Source: Cellvibrio sp. 79
GTDB lineage: Bacteria; Pseudomonadota; Gammaproteobacteria; Pseudomonadales; Cellvibrionaceae
Reading direction: 5' to 3'
DNA: 64,000 nucleotides
NCBI GenBank assembly: GCA_003056245.1
Contig: MVDH01000001.1
Span: forward strand, 1,736,716 to 1,800,715
Below the pieces are notes generated by a model. That model saw nothing but the letters and a program-made list of their open reading frames with translations. It ran no database searches and was not told the origin of the DNA. Positions 28,278-35,975 of the stretch are shown here, one piece after another (the first letter of the stretch is position 1; every line of letters begins with the position of its first letter). Both the position numbers and the translations under genes were made by a program.

Positions 28278-28541
28278 TTACTGGCCAGCTTGCTTGCGCA
28301 GAAGATCTTCATAACCGCCTTCGTTGATTGCATTGGTAAAGCCAATCGATTGCAACGTTTGCTGGGCGATGCCGGAGCGATTTCCTGAGCGGCAATAAAG
28401 ATGGATCGTGGCGTTTTTGTCGGTAGTGATTTCGCTGATGCGGGGTGCGATTTCTTCGTAGGGAATATGCGCGGCGCCTTCAAGGTGGCCTGCATTAAAT
28501 TCGTCGATGGTGCGAACATCAATCCAAAAGACATTAGACAT
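28278..28541 (-). CDS. Rhodanese-like sulfurtransferase (PspE/GlpE size)
   Basis: This single-domain rhodanese has 87 residues when started at ATG 28541 (SNVFWIDVRTIDEF). A start 23 codons further upstream would add an unrelated N-terminus. It has the family's WIDVRT-x-EF-x-GHLEGAAHIP opening and the active-site loop CRSGNRS with the catalytic cysteine and arginine. No signal peptide is evident with this start. It probably transfers sulfane sulfur from thiosulfate or a protein persulfide; the partner is unknown. Confidence 0.88.
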   Translation of the reverse strand: MSNVFWIDVRTIDEFNAGHLEGAAHIPYEEIAPRISEITTDKNATIHLYCRSGNRSGIAQQTLQSIGFTNAINEGGYEDLLRKQAGQ

Positions 28542-28649
28542 AATGAATGGAAAACCTGCAGATAAACTTTGGTTGAAGAAAAATACGCAAGCGCTGCCGC
28601 TTGGTTTCATAGGGTGGTTATTGTTGCGAATAAAGTGGGGAATGTGAAG

Positions 28650-28677
28650 CCCCGGAAGAGCTGAAGCTCTTCCGGGG
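28650..28677. terminator. Perfect 12-bp hairpin downstream of the secreted CxxCH gene
   Basis: CCCCGGAAGAGC (28650-28661), loop TGAA, GCTCTTCCGGGG (28666-28677). It lies nine bases past the stop of the minus-strand gene at 28686. There is no T tract on either side, so it may stabilise the 3' end or terminate weakly. Confidence 0.55.
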
Positions 28678-28685
28678 AAAAGACG

Positions 28686-30368
28686 TTAACCGGAGCGTTT
28701 TGACGTTACGGTAGTTGTCGGTGCGGTTTGCGCAGGAGCCGCCTGGAATGTAGCGCTATTATTTGCGCCGTTATTATTGAGATAACTTTCCATATCCTGT
28801 TTGCGTGCAGGCAGGAATACATTGTTCAATGCTGGAGACAGCGGGAACACACCGCCAGAGGCAAACTCGCTAACATGTACAAAGCCCAGAGTATCTGGCC
28901 AAGCTAAACCATTGTCGATAGAGTTGGGGTTGATGTTGGCAGTGAGGCCAAAGAAGCTCGGCTGATGGCAGCCACCACACGTCATTGCTGTTGCACGGTT
29001 GACCACTTGCTGAGGGCTCAAGGAGCTACCTAATTGCGATAGTCTTGAACTAATTTGATTGGAGAATACTCCGCCAGGAATAAAGTTTGCCGGCGCTCCA
29101 AAATTATTTTCATTGATTGGCCCGGATGCATGGCTTTGCACATTATTGTGGGCATTATTGGCAACTGTCAGAGAGAAGGTTGCCGGACTTTCAAGCAAGC
29201 TTCCCAGGTTATTAATAAAGTCACTTCTGAATGCAACTGATCTGCTGTCGGTATTGGTATCTGTAAATAAACTGCTTACCGGGTTACTTTTTACTGTAGC
29301 AACTTGCAAGGTATTTTTACCATTTTCAACAACTGCTTTGTATTCCTTGAGATTCCAGGAACTGGAGCCGCCATTTAAAAATTGGTTGGTTCTGATTTGT
29401 CCGGTATTAACAGCAAAGTTGCGATGATCAATGGGTGCACGTACGTTGGATGAAGGTATGCCGTTGAAATAAAAGTTACGCAATGTGGTTGCGCGTGTTG
29501 CCGCATTATTTTCAGCGGTTAAATTTTTCCACAAGTTCTGAATGGACAAACAACCACTTGCTACGCCAGGTGTGGGATTGGGTACTAAGGCTTCAAATAT
29601 AATAAAGTTCCTTCCCCCGGTCGGACGACCAAAAACCATGCGGTATTCTCCGCAATCCTGAAGTGTAGTTTTATTTCTTAAATCGAAGCGGTTTACCAAC
29701 GCAATCGGGCGGTAGGAGGAGATAAATTGCGCAGCCTGAAACGCTTGTATTCCTTCCTCAGGGCTAGGGCGGCATTCAACGGAAAAACCGTTCAACGTAC
29801 CGGTACATCTGGTAATGCCCGTTGGTGATGATGTATTTGTTGGGTTTTGCGCATCCCACATACGCGCAAAAAGTTGGGTGCCATTGATGGTGTCTGCTGG
29901 ATTGCTTGCAGACATTTGCGCAGCCAGCGCATTGAATACGCTCAGCAAACTAAAATCAGCGGCATCAAGTGTTGCTGTGTCATGCACGAAGAGAGAGCGA
30001 TCTATATTTACGATCACAGGGGGTGGTGTATTACCTAGTACGACATCTACAAATAAGGTTTGACTTCCCCCAAGGCCAGTACCTGTGCCGGGAGTTTTTT
30101 GCTCCAGAAGATATTCATAGCGCCCGGTAGTTTTCCCGGTGATTTGAACACTATGGTTAACTCCTCCGCCGGTAATAAAAACTTTTTGCCCATTTACAAT
30201 TTCACTGAGAAGGGGAATTCCCATATTGGCACCTGTCCAGCTAATCGTAAAATTACCAGTGGTGCTGGGGGATGGCGTTGCAGTAAAAACGGCGGCTAAT
30301 GCCAGGGATGAATTAATTAAAAAAATGAAAAAACCAAACACAGCTGAAGATATATATTTTTTTAACAT
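28686..30368 (-). CDS. Secreted protein with Ig-like N-terminus and a CxxCH haem-binding motif
   Basis: I do not recognise a named family. The 560-residue product has a signal peptide (LLKKYISSAV-type start, hydrophobic core FFIFLINSSLALA, cut near residue 26). A short beta-rich region resembling an Ig/FN3 fold follows (NFTISWTGANMG to about residue 110). The long central part contains LVNRFDLRNKTTLQDCGEYR and MVFGRPTGGRNFIIFEALVP. One CGGCH motif lies in the last quarter (AMTCGGCHQPSFFG), which would bind c-type haem if matured. The C-terminus is Asn, Ala and Thr rich. It has its own AAAGGAAAT ribosome site and is likely a stand-alone gene. Confidence 0.82.
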   Translation of the reverse strand: MLKKYISSAVFGFFIFLINSSLALAAVFTATPSPSTTGNFTISWTGANMGIPLLSEIVNGQKVFITGGGVNHSVQITGKTTGRYEYLLEQKTPGTGTGLGGSQTLFVDVVLGNTPPPVIVNIDRSLFVHDTATLDAADFSLLSVFNALAAQMSASNPADTINGTQLFARMWDAQNPTNTSSPTGITRCTGTLNGFSVECRPSPEEGIQAFQAAQFISSYRPIALVNRFDLRNKTTLQDCGEYRMVFGRPTGGRNFIIFEALVPNPTPGVASGCLSIQNLWKNLTAENNAATRATTLRNFYFNGIPSSNVRAPIDHRNFAVNTGQIRTNQFLNGGSSSWNLKEYKAVVENGKNTLQVATVKSNPVSSLFTDTNTDSRSVAFRSDFINNLGSLLESPATFSLTVANNAHNNVQSHASGPINENNFGAPANFIPGGVFSNQISSRLSQLGSSLSPQQVVNRATAMTCGGCHQPSFFGLTANINPNSIDNGLAWPDTLGFVHVSEFASGGVFPLSPALNNVFLPARKQDMESYLNNNGANNSATFQAAPAQTAPTTTVTSKRSG

Positions 30369-30883
30369 ATGATTTCCTTTGAAATAATGATTTTCCTAAC
30401 TGGGTAAATGAGACATGCAGATTAGTGTTGTATAGGCAATTAACCTCCTGAATAAATATTGGTTAGGTGATGCTTATCTGCTTCGCGAACGAGCAGAATT
30501 ACGTTGTCAGGGTTTTGAAAAAGCATGCTGTAGATTCAATCGTGACTATCACACCATTGGTGTTCACGTATTAAATCTATAAGTTCTCTGAAGTGTTTGT
30601 AATGGTGGGATGATTTTGTAATTGTGTTTTAGCATTATTTGGTATGGTCATACCGATAGCTACTGTAGTTGCACATCACTTTTTTTTCAAAGGAAATTAT
30701 AAAAATTTTTTATAGCAGGCGTGCGTGAATTTTTATGCGATTAATGAGATATAGGTTGGTGGTTTGAGTCCAACGGATGTGACTGCGTTGATTCCAATGG
30801 TGAAATGGATAAAGCGGATTAACAGTATTATTTTTTCGCAATTTAAACGAGCAGCGCCTGAAAATTTCAGGCGCTGCTCATGT
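30369..30883. other. Intergenic region of about 515 bp without a supported gene
   Basis: No open frame here has both a start and family features. A 24-codon frame without a start codon (30748-30822) encodes an acidic, Asn/Asp-rich peptide, possibly a remnant. A TTTCAAAGGAAAT stretch around 30690 in the plus direction duplicates the ribosome-site region of the minus-strand gene at 30368. A strong hairpin closes the right side (30849-30879). Confidence 0.6.
30849..30879 (-). terminator. Long hairpin downstream of the coiled-coil membrane protein gene
   Basis: GAGCAGCGCCTG (30849-30860) pairs with CAGGCGCTGCTC (30868-30879), and the AAAATTT loop can extend the stem by three pairs. It lies five bases past the stop of the minus-strand gene at 30884. 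The following minus-strand bases (TCGTTTAAATT) are only moderately T-rich. Confidence 0.65.
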
Positions 30884-31426
30884 TCATACACTGGCAAGCA
30901 AACGGTCATACTTGCGGCTTAACATATCGTAAAACTGCTCCCGTACTTGAACAATGGCGTTCTTGAGTGCGGTGATTTGTTCAAGGGAAATATCTTTACG
31001 ACCCACATAAACCTGTTTGCGGTACACGGCAATTTTGGCACCGTACAAACGCAAACTGCGCTCCAGGTTTTTTTCGCCCAGCATTAATAATTTTGCTTCA
31101 GCTTCCGCCATTTTTTTGAATTCGGCGACCAGCTCGGTATTCACGCTTTCCAATTCAATCCGGCGTGCTTGTGGCCAGCGGTCACCAAACTGAATGGACT
31201 CTACGACCAGTGACGAATATTTGGCGAATATGTGGGAGACAGTTCCCACCTGGCTGGAAACATCTTCCAGAATCTGGATACGGCGATTATCACCCGCAGC
31301 ATTGGCAGACTGTTGCGAGCCGCCGCTGCGACGCAGTACCACCCAGGCAGTAACGGCAGCGATTAGCGCACCCAGGCCGATTTTTAATGAGGTGTCAGTT
31401 ATTTGTAAAAACAGTTCGTTATCCAT
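30884..31426 (-). CDS. Membrane-anchored coiled-coil protein of unknown function
   Basis: From ATG 31426 (DNELFLQITDTSLK), with GAGGGG nine bases upstream, this is a 180-residue protein. The open frame extends further upstream, but that part has no protein-like features. One TM segment lies at about 15-33 (IGLGALIAAVTAWVVLRR). The rest is cytoplasmic, highly charged and predicted helical (ARRIELESVNTELVAEFKKM, AEAEAKLLMLGEKNLERSLR). I recognise no family. It follows the MFS exporter gene on the same strand after about 115 bases. Confidence 0.7.
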   Translation of the reverse strand: MDNELFLQITDTSLKIGLGALIAAVTAWVVLRRSGGSQQSANAAGDNRRIQILEDVSSQVGTVSHIFAKYSSLVVESIQFGDRWPQARRIELESVNTELVAEFKKMAEAEAKLLMLGEKNLERSLRLYGAKIAVYRKQVYVGRKDISLEQITALKNAIVQVREQFYDMLSRKYDRLLASV

Positions 31427-31542
31427 AGTGCATTGCCCCTCTGTCAGAAAAACGACGGTTCTGTAGTGATAGAGGGGGATGAGCAAAATCCAGGCCAGCG
31501 CCACCTGTCGACAATGTGGCGCTGCAAGATGGCTACGCGAAC

Positions 31543-32763
31543 TTATTTGTGGTGCGGACCGAGGTTGGGAAGCAGCGCAGTAAAAATCCCCAGTAAGGGC
31601 AAATAAGCGCAGCAATGGAAGACGAAAATAATATCCGTGGCATCTGCCAGCCCGCCCAGAGCCGCCGCGGAGATACCGCTCAAACCGAAGCTTAAGCCAA
31701 AAAATAACCCGGCAATCAGGCCGACTTTCCCCGGTACTAATTCTTGCGCAAATACGACGATTGCCGAAAAGGCCGATGACAAAATCAGGCCGATTATTAC
31801 GCTAAAGACTCCCGTCCAGAATAAATTGCAGTAGGGCAGCAACAGTGTGAAAGGTGCGGCGCCGAGGATCGATACCCAGATCACCAGTTTGCGTCCGATC
31901 TTGTCGCCCAGCGGACCACCGGCAAATGTACCTATCGCCACTGCTGCTAAAAATATGAACAGGAATAATTGCGCGGATTCCACGGGCTGATGGAAGCGCT
32001 CGATCAGATAAAAGGTGTAGTAGTTGCTGAGGCAGGTCATATAGACGAACTTGGAGAATATCAGCAAACCTAAAATGGCTAATGCGCTTATTACTTTGTT
32101 GCGTGGTAGCTGATTTGCCGGTGCGGCACGTTTCGCACCCAAGGCGGCGTGGGTGCGTACCACCCAGCGGCTGACGTTAAAGAGGACGATAATCCCCAGC
32201 ACTGCAAATACCGTAAACCAGCCCACGCTGGTTTGGCCGCGTGGGATAATAATCGCCGCTGCCAGCAAGGGCCCAAGGGCTGAACCGCTGTTACCACCCA
32301 CCTGGAAAAATGACTGGGCAAAACCGAAGCGACCACCCGATGCCATGCGCGCAACACGCGATGCTTCCGGGTGAAATGTTGATGAGCCAAGGCCGACAAA
32401 TGCAGAGGCGATCAGGAGGCCTGCATAACTGTTGACCAGCGCGAGCATAATTAATCCAACCAGCGTAAACACCATACCGATAGGTAACAAATAAGGCTTG
32501 GGATGCTTGTCGGTATAAAGGCCAATCGCCGGCTGGAGAATGGATGCCGTCAGCTGGAATACCAGGGTGATCAAACCGATTTGGGTGAAACTCAGGTCAT
32601 AACTGGTTTTCAGCATCGGATAGATCGCCGGCAGTATTGCCTGAATCAGGTCGTTCAACAGATGAACGAAGGCAACGGCCCCCACTACTGGCAGTACCAA
32701 TTTGGTGGCGTCAAATTCGGTGGGGGAGGTGGATTGGGCGGGAATGTGCTCCATCTTGCTCAT
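31543..32763 (-). CDS. fsr: MFS exporter of the fosmidomycin-resistance (Fsr) family
   Basis: The protein is a 406-residue, 12-TM major facilitator. The sequence LVLPVVGAVAFVHLLNDLIQ with AILPAIYPMLKTSYDLSFTQ matches the Fsr branch, as do GLYTDKHPKP, GLGSSTFHPEASRVARMASG and QVGGNSGSALGPLLAA. Fsr in E. coli exports fosmidomycin; the natural substrate here is unknown. An internal ATG at 32754 is a possible alternative start. It is divergent from an AraC-type regulator 115 bases away, which probably controls it. Confidence 0.9.
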   Translation of the reverse strand: MSKMEHIPAQSTSPTEFDATKLVLPVVGAVAFVHLLNDLIQAILPAIYPMLKTSYDLSFTQIGLITLVFQLTASILQPAIGLYTDKHPKPYLLPIGMVFTLVGLIMLALVNSYAGLLIASAFVGLGSSTFHPEASRVARMASGGRFGFAQSFFQVGGNSGSALGPLLAAAIIIPRGQTSVGWFTVFAVLGIIVLFNVSRWVVRTHAALGAKRAAPANQLPRNKVISALAILGLLIFSKFVYMTCLSNYYTFYLIERFHQPVESAQLFLFIFLAAVAIGTFAGGPLGDKIGRKLVIWVSILGAAPFTLLLPYCNLFWTGVFSVIIGLILSSAFSAIVVFAQELVPGKVGLIAGLFFGLSFGLSGISAAALGGLADATDIIFVFHCCAYLPLLGIFTALLPNLGPHHK

Positions 32764-32878
32764 AAGGGTAGGTATCTCCGGGGAAGTGACTCCATGGCAG
32801 TATAAAGATCAAAAATAAACAGAAATGACATAAACTGTCGAATAAGTGACAATTTGAATAGCTGATGGTGGGGGCAAC
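32764..32878. promoter_or_regulatory. Divergent promoter region between fsr-like and araC-like genes
   Basis: This 115-bp region must hold both promoters. The stretch TGACATAAACTGTC with a further TGACAATT about 12 bases later (around 32826-32855) contains inverted and repeated TGACA/TGTC elements. It is a plausible binding site for the adjacent regulator. This is inference only. Confidence 0.35.
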
Positions 32879-33667
32879 ATGAGTATCGTTTATCAGCGCA
32901 GCCCGGAAGAGTTGCAGGATGTGCCCAGACCCATTGTGGCCTGGAGTGGGCATTACGCGAATGGCGACGAAATTCCGTCACACACGCATCCCCGTGCGCA
33001 ATTGTTGTATGCAGTTGAAGGCGTAATGCGGGTGATTACGCCGGATAGTGTTTGGACCATTCCATCGCACCGTGCGCTGTGGGTGCCGCCCAATGTGGAG
33101 CATCACTCGTTCATGATGAGCGATCTGGAAATGCGCACACTGTTTGTGAGTGCTGACATCCCGGTATTGCCTGGCAATGAGTGTCGGGCAATTTCGGTGT
33201 CGGGATTGCTGCGCGAATTGATTTTGGGATTGTTGGAAGAGCCGGCGGAATACCCGATTCCTGGACGCGGTGAATACCTGGTTGCATTAATCCTGAGTGA
33301 GATTGATCGCGCCGCGACACAGGCGGTGCAAATTCCGTGGCCGCAGGATCGACGTTTGCAGACCGTTTGCCATTTGCTCATGAGCACGCCGGGTATAACA
33401 CGTACGATTGAAGAGCTGGCGGAATTGGCTGGTGCCAGCGCACGAACCTTGATCCGGTTATTCCCTAAAGAAACCGGCATGAAATATCGTCAATGGGTGC
33501 AGCAAGTGCAACTCGCCGATGCACTCTGTCGGCTTGGGCGCGGTGAGGGCATTGCCCGTATTTCTGATGCGCTGGGTTATGCGAATCCCAGCGCTTTTTC
33601 GGCAATGTTTAAACGTACCTTTGGGGTGGCCCCCAATCAATATTTACACAAAAGCAATGAGCGATAA
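32879..33667 (+). CDS. AraC-family transcriptional regulator with N-terminal cupin
   Basis: This regulator has 262 residues. The N-terminal cupin sensor includes HTHPRAQLLYAVEGVMRV and WVPPNVEHHSF, a common ligand-binding half in this family. The C-terminal pair of helix-turn-helix motifs covers about 170-258 (LAELAGASARTLIRLFPKETG and ISDALGYANPSAFSAMFKRTFG followed by VAPNQY). ATG 32879 is just after GGGGGCAAC. It is divergent from the MFS exporter, a typical regulator-target arrangement; the inducer is unknown. Confidence 0.92.
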   Translation: MSIVYQRSPEELQDVPRPIVAWSGHYANGDEIPSHTHPRAQLLYAVEGVMRVITPDSVWTIPSHRALWVPPNVEHHSFMMSDLEMRTLFVSADIPVLPGNECRAISVSGLLRELILGLLEEPAEYPIPGRGEYLVALILSEIDRAATQAVQIPWPQDRRLQTVCHLLMSTPGITRTIEELAELAGASARTLIRLFPKETGMKYRQWVQQVQLADALCRLGRGEGIARISDALGYANPSAFSAMFKRTFGVAPNQYLHKSNER

Positions 33668-33684
33668 CGGGTTCCAACATTTGC

Positions 33685-33954
33685 CTAGTTGAGGTTTTTA
33701 TCGCCCTGGAAACGGCGCGGATTTTCCTTCAAGGGTTTTAATAACCCTTCCAGTCCATTCAAGCGAATTTCATACATCAATCCCAATAAATTGCCGAGTT
33801 TCCCTTTGGGAAAACCTTCGCGCGCCATCCATACCAAATAATGTTCAGGGATGTCGGCGATAACATGGCCGGCATACTTGCCGTAAGGCATGGGGGTGGT
33901 GACCAGATCTTTTAACAACTGTGGATCAAACGGAAATTCGTCCACTTTAACCAC
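33685..33954 (-). CDS. DUF3820 family protein
   Basis: The 89-residue product has the DUF3820 pattern MPYGKYAGHVIADIPEHYLVWMAREGFPKGKLG. Pfam describes the family as a putative quorum-sensing-regulated virulence factor; the biochemical role is not known. It has no signal peptide or membrane segment. Its start overlaps the end of the SUI1-like gene by eight bases, so the two are probably co-translated. Confidence 0.88.
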   Translation of the reverse strand: MVKVDEFPFDPQLLKDLVTTPMPYGKYAGHVIADIPEHYLVWMAREGFPKGKLGNLLGLMYEIRLNGLEGLLKPLKENPRRFQGDKNLN

Positions 33955-34276
33955 CAGCGAGTTTTACAGTGAAACCGCGCTTTTCCAGTTCCGCTTTTAA
34001 TTTATCGCGCTGGTCGCCCTGTATTTCAATCACGCCATCTTTCAGTGAACCGCCAACGCCGCACAGTACTTTCAACGCTTTGGCGAGGTCTTTTAATGTG
34101 GCTTCATCCAAAGGCACACCGGTTATGGTAGTTACACCTTTGCCATTGCGTCCGGCTGTCTCGCGGCGGATGCGCACAATGCCATCACCTTGTGGAATGG
34201 CTGCCGCAGGTTTGTCTTCTTTAATACGGCCCGTGTCAGTGGAATAAACGAGGCGAGAGTTTTTTTCTTTGCTCAT
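33947..34276 (-). CDS. yciH: SUI1/eIF1-like translation factor YciH
   Basis: This is the bacterial homologue of eIF1, thought to affect the fidelity of translation initiation. From ATG 34276 the protein is 109 residues; the open frame extends upstream without family features. The SUI1 domain covers most of it: VRIRRETAGRNGKGVTTITG, LAKALKVLCGVGGSLKDGVI and EIQGDQRDKLKAELEKRGF. Upstream AAGAGACC can serve as ribosome site. It is divergent from the esterase gene. Confidence 0.92.
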   Translation of the reverse strand: MSKEKNSRLVYSTDTGRIKEDKPAAAIPQGDGIVRIRRETAGRNGKGVTTITGVPLDEATLKDLAKALKVLCGVGGSLKDGVIEIQGDQRDKLKAELEKRGFTVKLAGG

Positions 34277-34358
34277 GATGTGGTCTCTTGCGAATGCATG
34301 GCTAATTCTACCTGTCGAGGCTGTTAGAATGCCACGCACTACATTGCAGGAATCGGCT

Positions 34359-35552
34359 ATGACAATTGAAGTAAAAGGCCAATGGTCCCCAAAATGGCAA
34401 CCGTTGGTGGATGCCTTTGCCGCTAATTTTTCCATGGGGGAAGTCGGGGCGGGTGTGGCATTGCATTATCGTGGCGAGCTGGTGGTGAACATTTGGGCTG
34501 GCCAGCGCAGCAATAAATTGGCGGGCATTGAGCAGTGCGAGTGGGATGAACAAACCCTCGTAAATATTTTTTCGGCCGGCAAAGGTTTGGTTGCAATTTG
34601 TATTTTGCAATTGATTGCTGACGGAAAGTTAGTGCTGGATGAATCTGTCACCAGGCTTTGGCCCGAATTCGCGCAAGCCGATAAGGTGGGGGTTACGTTG
34701 CGCCAGTTGTTATGCCATCGCGCTGGCTTATCGGCGTTTCATCAGCATATCGCCAACGAGCAAATATTTGATTGGCAAGCGATGACCAATGCGGTTGCCG
34801 CTGAATCGCCCTGGTGGGTTCCGGATACCGCGCAAGGTTATTCACCGTTTATGTTTGGGTGGACGCTCGGTGAAATTATCAAGCGTGCAAGCGGCTATGC
34901 CACTGTGAACGATTATTTCCAGGCGAAAGTGGCCGGGCCTTTGGGGGTGAATTGTTATTTCGGTGTACCTGATGCGCTGCTCGATAACATTGCTGATACC
35001 GGTCCATTAAAACGCCCTTCGGGTTTACCCAATTTTTCCAGCGGTGCCGACAGCATCGCGTTGGGGAAAATGATGAAGGCAGATCCGCGCGGTGTAACCA
35101 ATCGCGCATTTTCCAATCCTATTAGCTTGATGACTGCAACTAACTCACGCGAATGGCGGCAAGCACAAATTCCGGCTGCCAACGCCCATGCCGATGCGCG
35201 CGCACTCGCCACAATTTTCGGCAAGCTCTCCAGCAATTTACTGGATGAATCCGTTTTGCCGCTCTGCTGGCAAGAACAAACGTTTGAGCATGATCAAACC
35301 CTGGGTTTGCCATTGCGCTTCAGCCACGGATTTACGTTATCCCAACACCAGCGTGCGGATTGCCGTTATGGTCGCGGAGAGCGTGCTTTTGGTCATCCCG
35401 GTGCAGGTGGCTGTGTGGCATTTGCCGATCCGGATTTTGACGTGGGTTTTGGTTATGTCACCCATCGTATGGGGCAGGGTTTATTAATTGATGAACGCGC
35501 TGTGCGTTTAATCGACGCGGCCTACGCAATTCTGGAGCAACACCATGACTGA
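34359..35552 (+). CDS. Serine hydrolase of the beta-lactamase/EstB esterase type
   Basis: The 397-residue protein starts at ATG 34359 (TIEVKGQWSPKWQPLVDAF), after GCAGGAA; an open frame upstream lacks conservation. It has the class C beta-lactamase/penicillin-binding fold motifs. SAGK (Ser72-x-x-Lys75) is the nucleophile motif and Tyr161 in GYSPFMFGWTLGE is the likely second motif. GHPGAGGCVAFADPDFDVGFGYVTHRM closes the fold. No signal peptide is visible, so it is probably a cytoplasmic esterase rather than an antibiotic resistance enzyme. Its end overlaps slyX by eight bases. Confidence 0.88.
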   Translation: MTIEVKGQWSPKWQPLVDAFAANFSMGEVGAGVALHYRGELVVNIWAGQRSNKLAGIEQCEWDEQTLVNIFSAGKGLVAICILQLIADGKLVLDESVTRLWPEFAQADKVGVTLRQLLCHRAGLSAFHQHIANEQIFDWQAMTNAVAAESPWWVPDTAQGYSPFMFGWTLGEIIKRASGYATVNDYFQAKVAGPLGVNCYFGVPDALLDNIADTGPLKRPSGLPNFSSGADSIALGKMMKADPRGVTNRAFSNPISLMTATNSREWRQAQIPAANAHADARALATIFGKLSSNLLDESVLPLCWQEQTFEHDQTLGLPLRFSHGFTLSQHQRADCRYGRGERAFGHPGAGGCVAFADPDFDVGFGYVTHRMGQGLLIDERAVRLIDAAYAILEQHHD

Positions 35553-35763
35553 TCTTCAGGCACAAGTAATCGATTTACAAACGCGGGTTGCGTATCAGGA
35601 AGATACGCTCGAACAACTCAATAACGTAATTACCCAGCAGGATGCAGACATCACCCAGCTTAAACAGCAGATTCGCATCCTGGCCCAGCGTTTGGAAGAT
35701 TCATTGCGCACACAAGGGCAGGACAATGAGTTGGCACAGGATGAAAGGCCGCCGCATTACTGA
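35545..35763 (+). CDS. slyX: SlyX family protein
   Basis: The 72-residue product is a short coiled coil, with the SlyX pattern DLQTRVAYQEDTLEQLNNVI followed by LKQQIRILAQRLE and an acidic tail ending in ERPPHY. The family has no known biochemical role. It overlaps the preceding esterase gene by eight bases, suggesting coupled translation. Confidence 0.9.
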   Translation: MTDLQAQVIDLQTRVAYQEDTLEQLNNVITQQDADITQLKQQIRILAQRLEDSLRTQGQDNELAQDERPPHY

Positions 35764-35838
35764 CGATTTTTGCTGGCAAAATATCAAAAATTTAATTGCG
35801 CCAAAAAAATGGCCAACATTAAAAATGAAACGGCGCAC

Positions 35839-35870
35839 TAGTTCACATTAATGATAATTAATGTGAACTA
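35839..35870. promoter_or_regulatory. Perfect palindrome with 14-bp arms upstream of the PAS-GGDEF-EAL gene
   Basis: TAGTTCACATTAAT (35839-35852), spacer GATA, ATTAATGTGAACTA (35857-35870). The arms are exact reverse complements. It lies about 105 bases before the start at 35976. It may be an operator for a dimeric regulator, or, on RNA, a hairpin. The half-site TTCACATTAA is not one I can assign. Confidence 0.8.
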
Positions 35871-35975
35871 ATACCCGTTATCGGCTCGCCCTAAAAATTC
35901 TTGGCTACACTTTGGACTGAAAATTATTTTCTTAATCCATAAATTTGTTGTTGGGAAAAGGGCAAGCTTATATCT

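Noticed and set aside
30748-30822. Short acidic frame (SNGCDCVDSNGEMDKAD) suggestive of a calcium-binding or dockerin-like remnant
   Set aside because: Only 24 codons, no start codon, a stop directly upstream; too short to support even a pseudogene.
22108-32763. Genomic island or prophage in the run of minus-strand genes
   Set aside because: No integrase, transposase, tRNA, attachment repeat or phage gene is seen, and composition does not visibly change.
34359-35552. Antibiotic-resistance beta-lactamase
   Set aside because: The SxxK and Tyr motifs fit the EstB-like esterase branch and there is no signal peptide, so a periplasmic beta-lactamase role is not supported.
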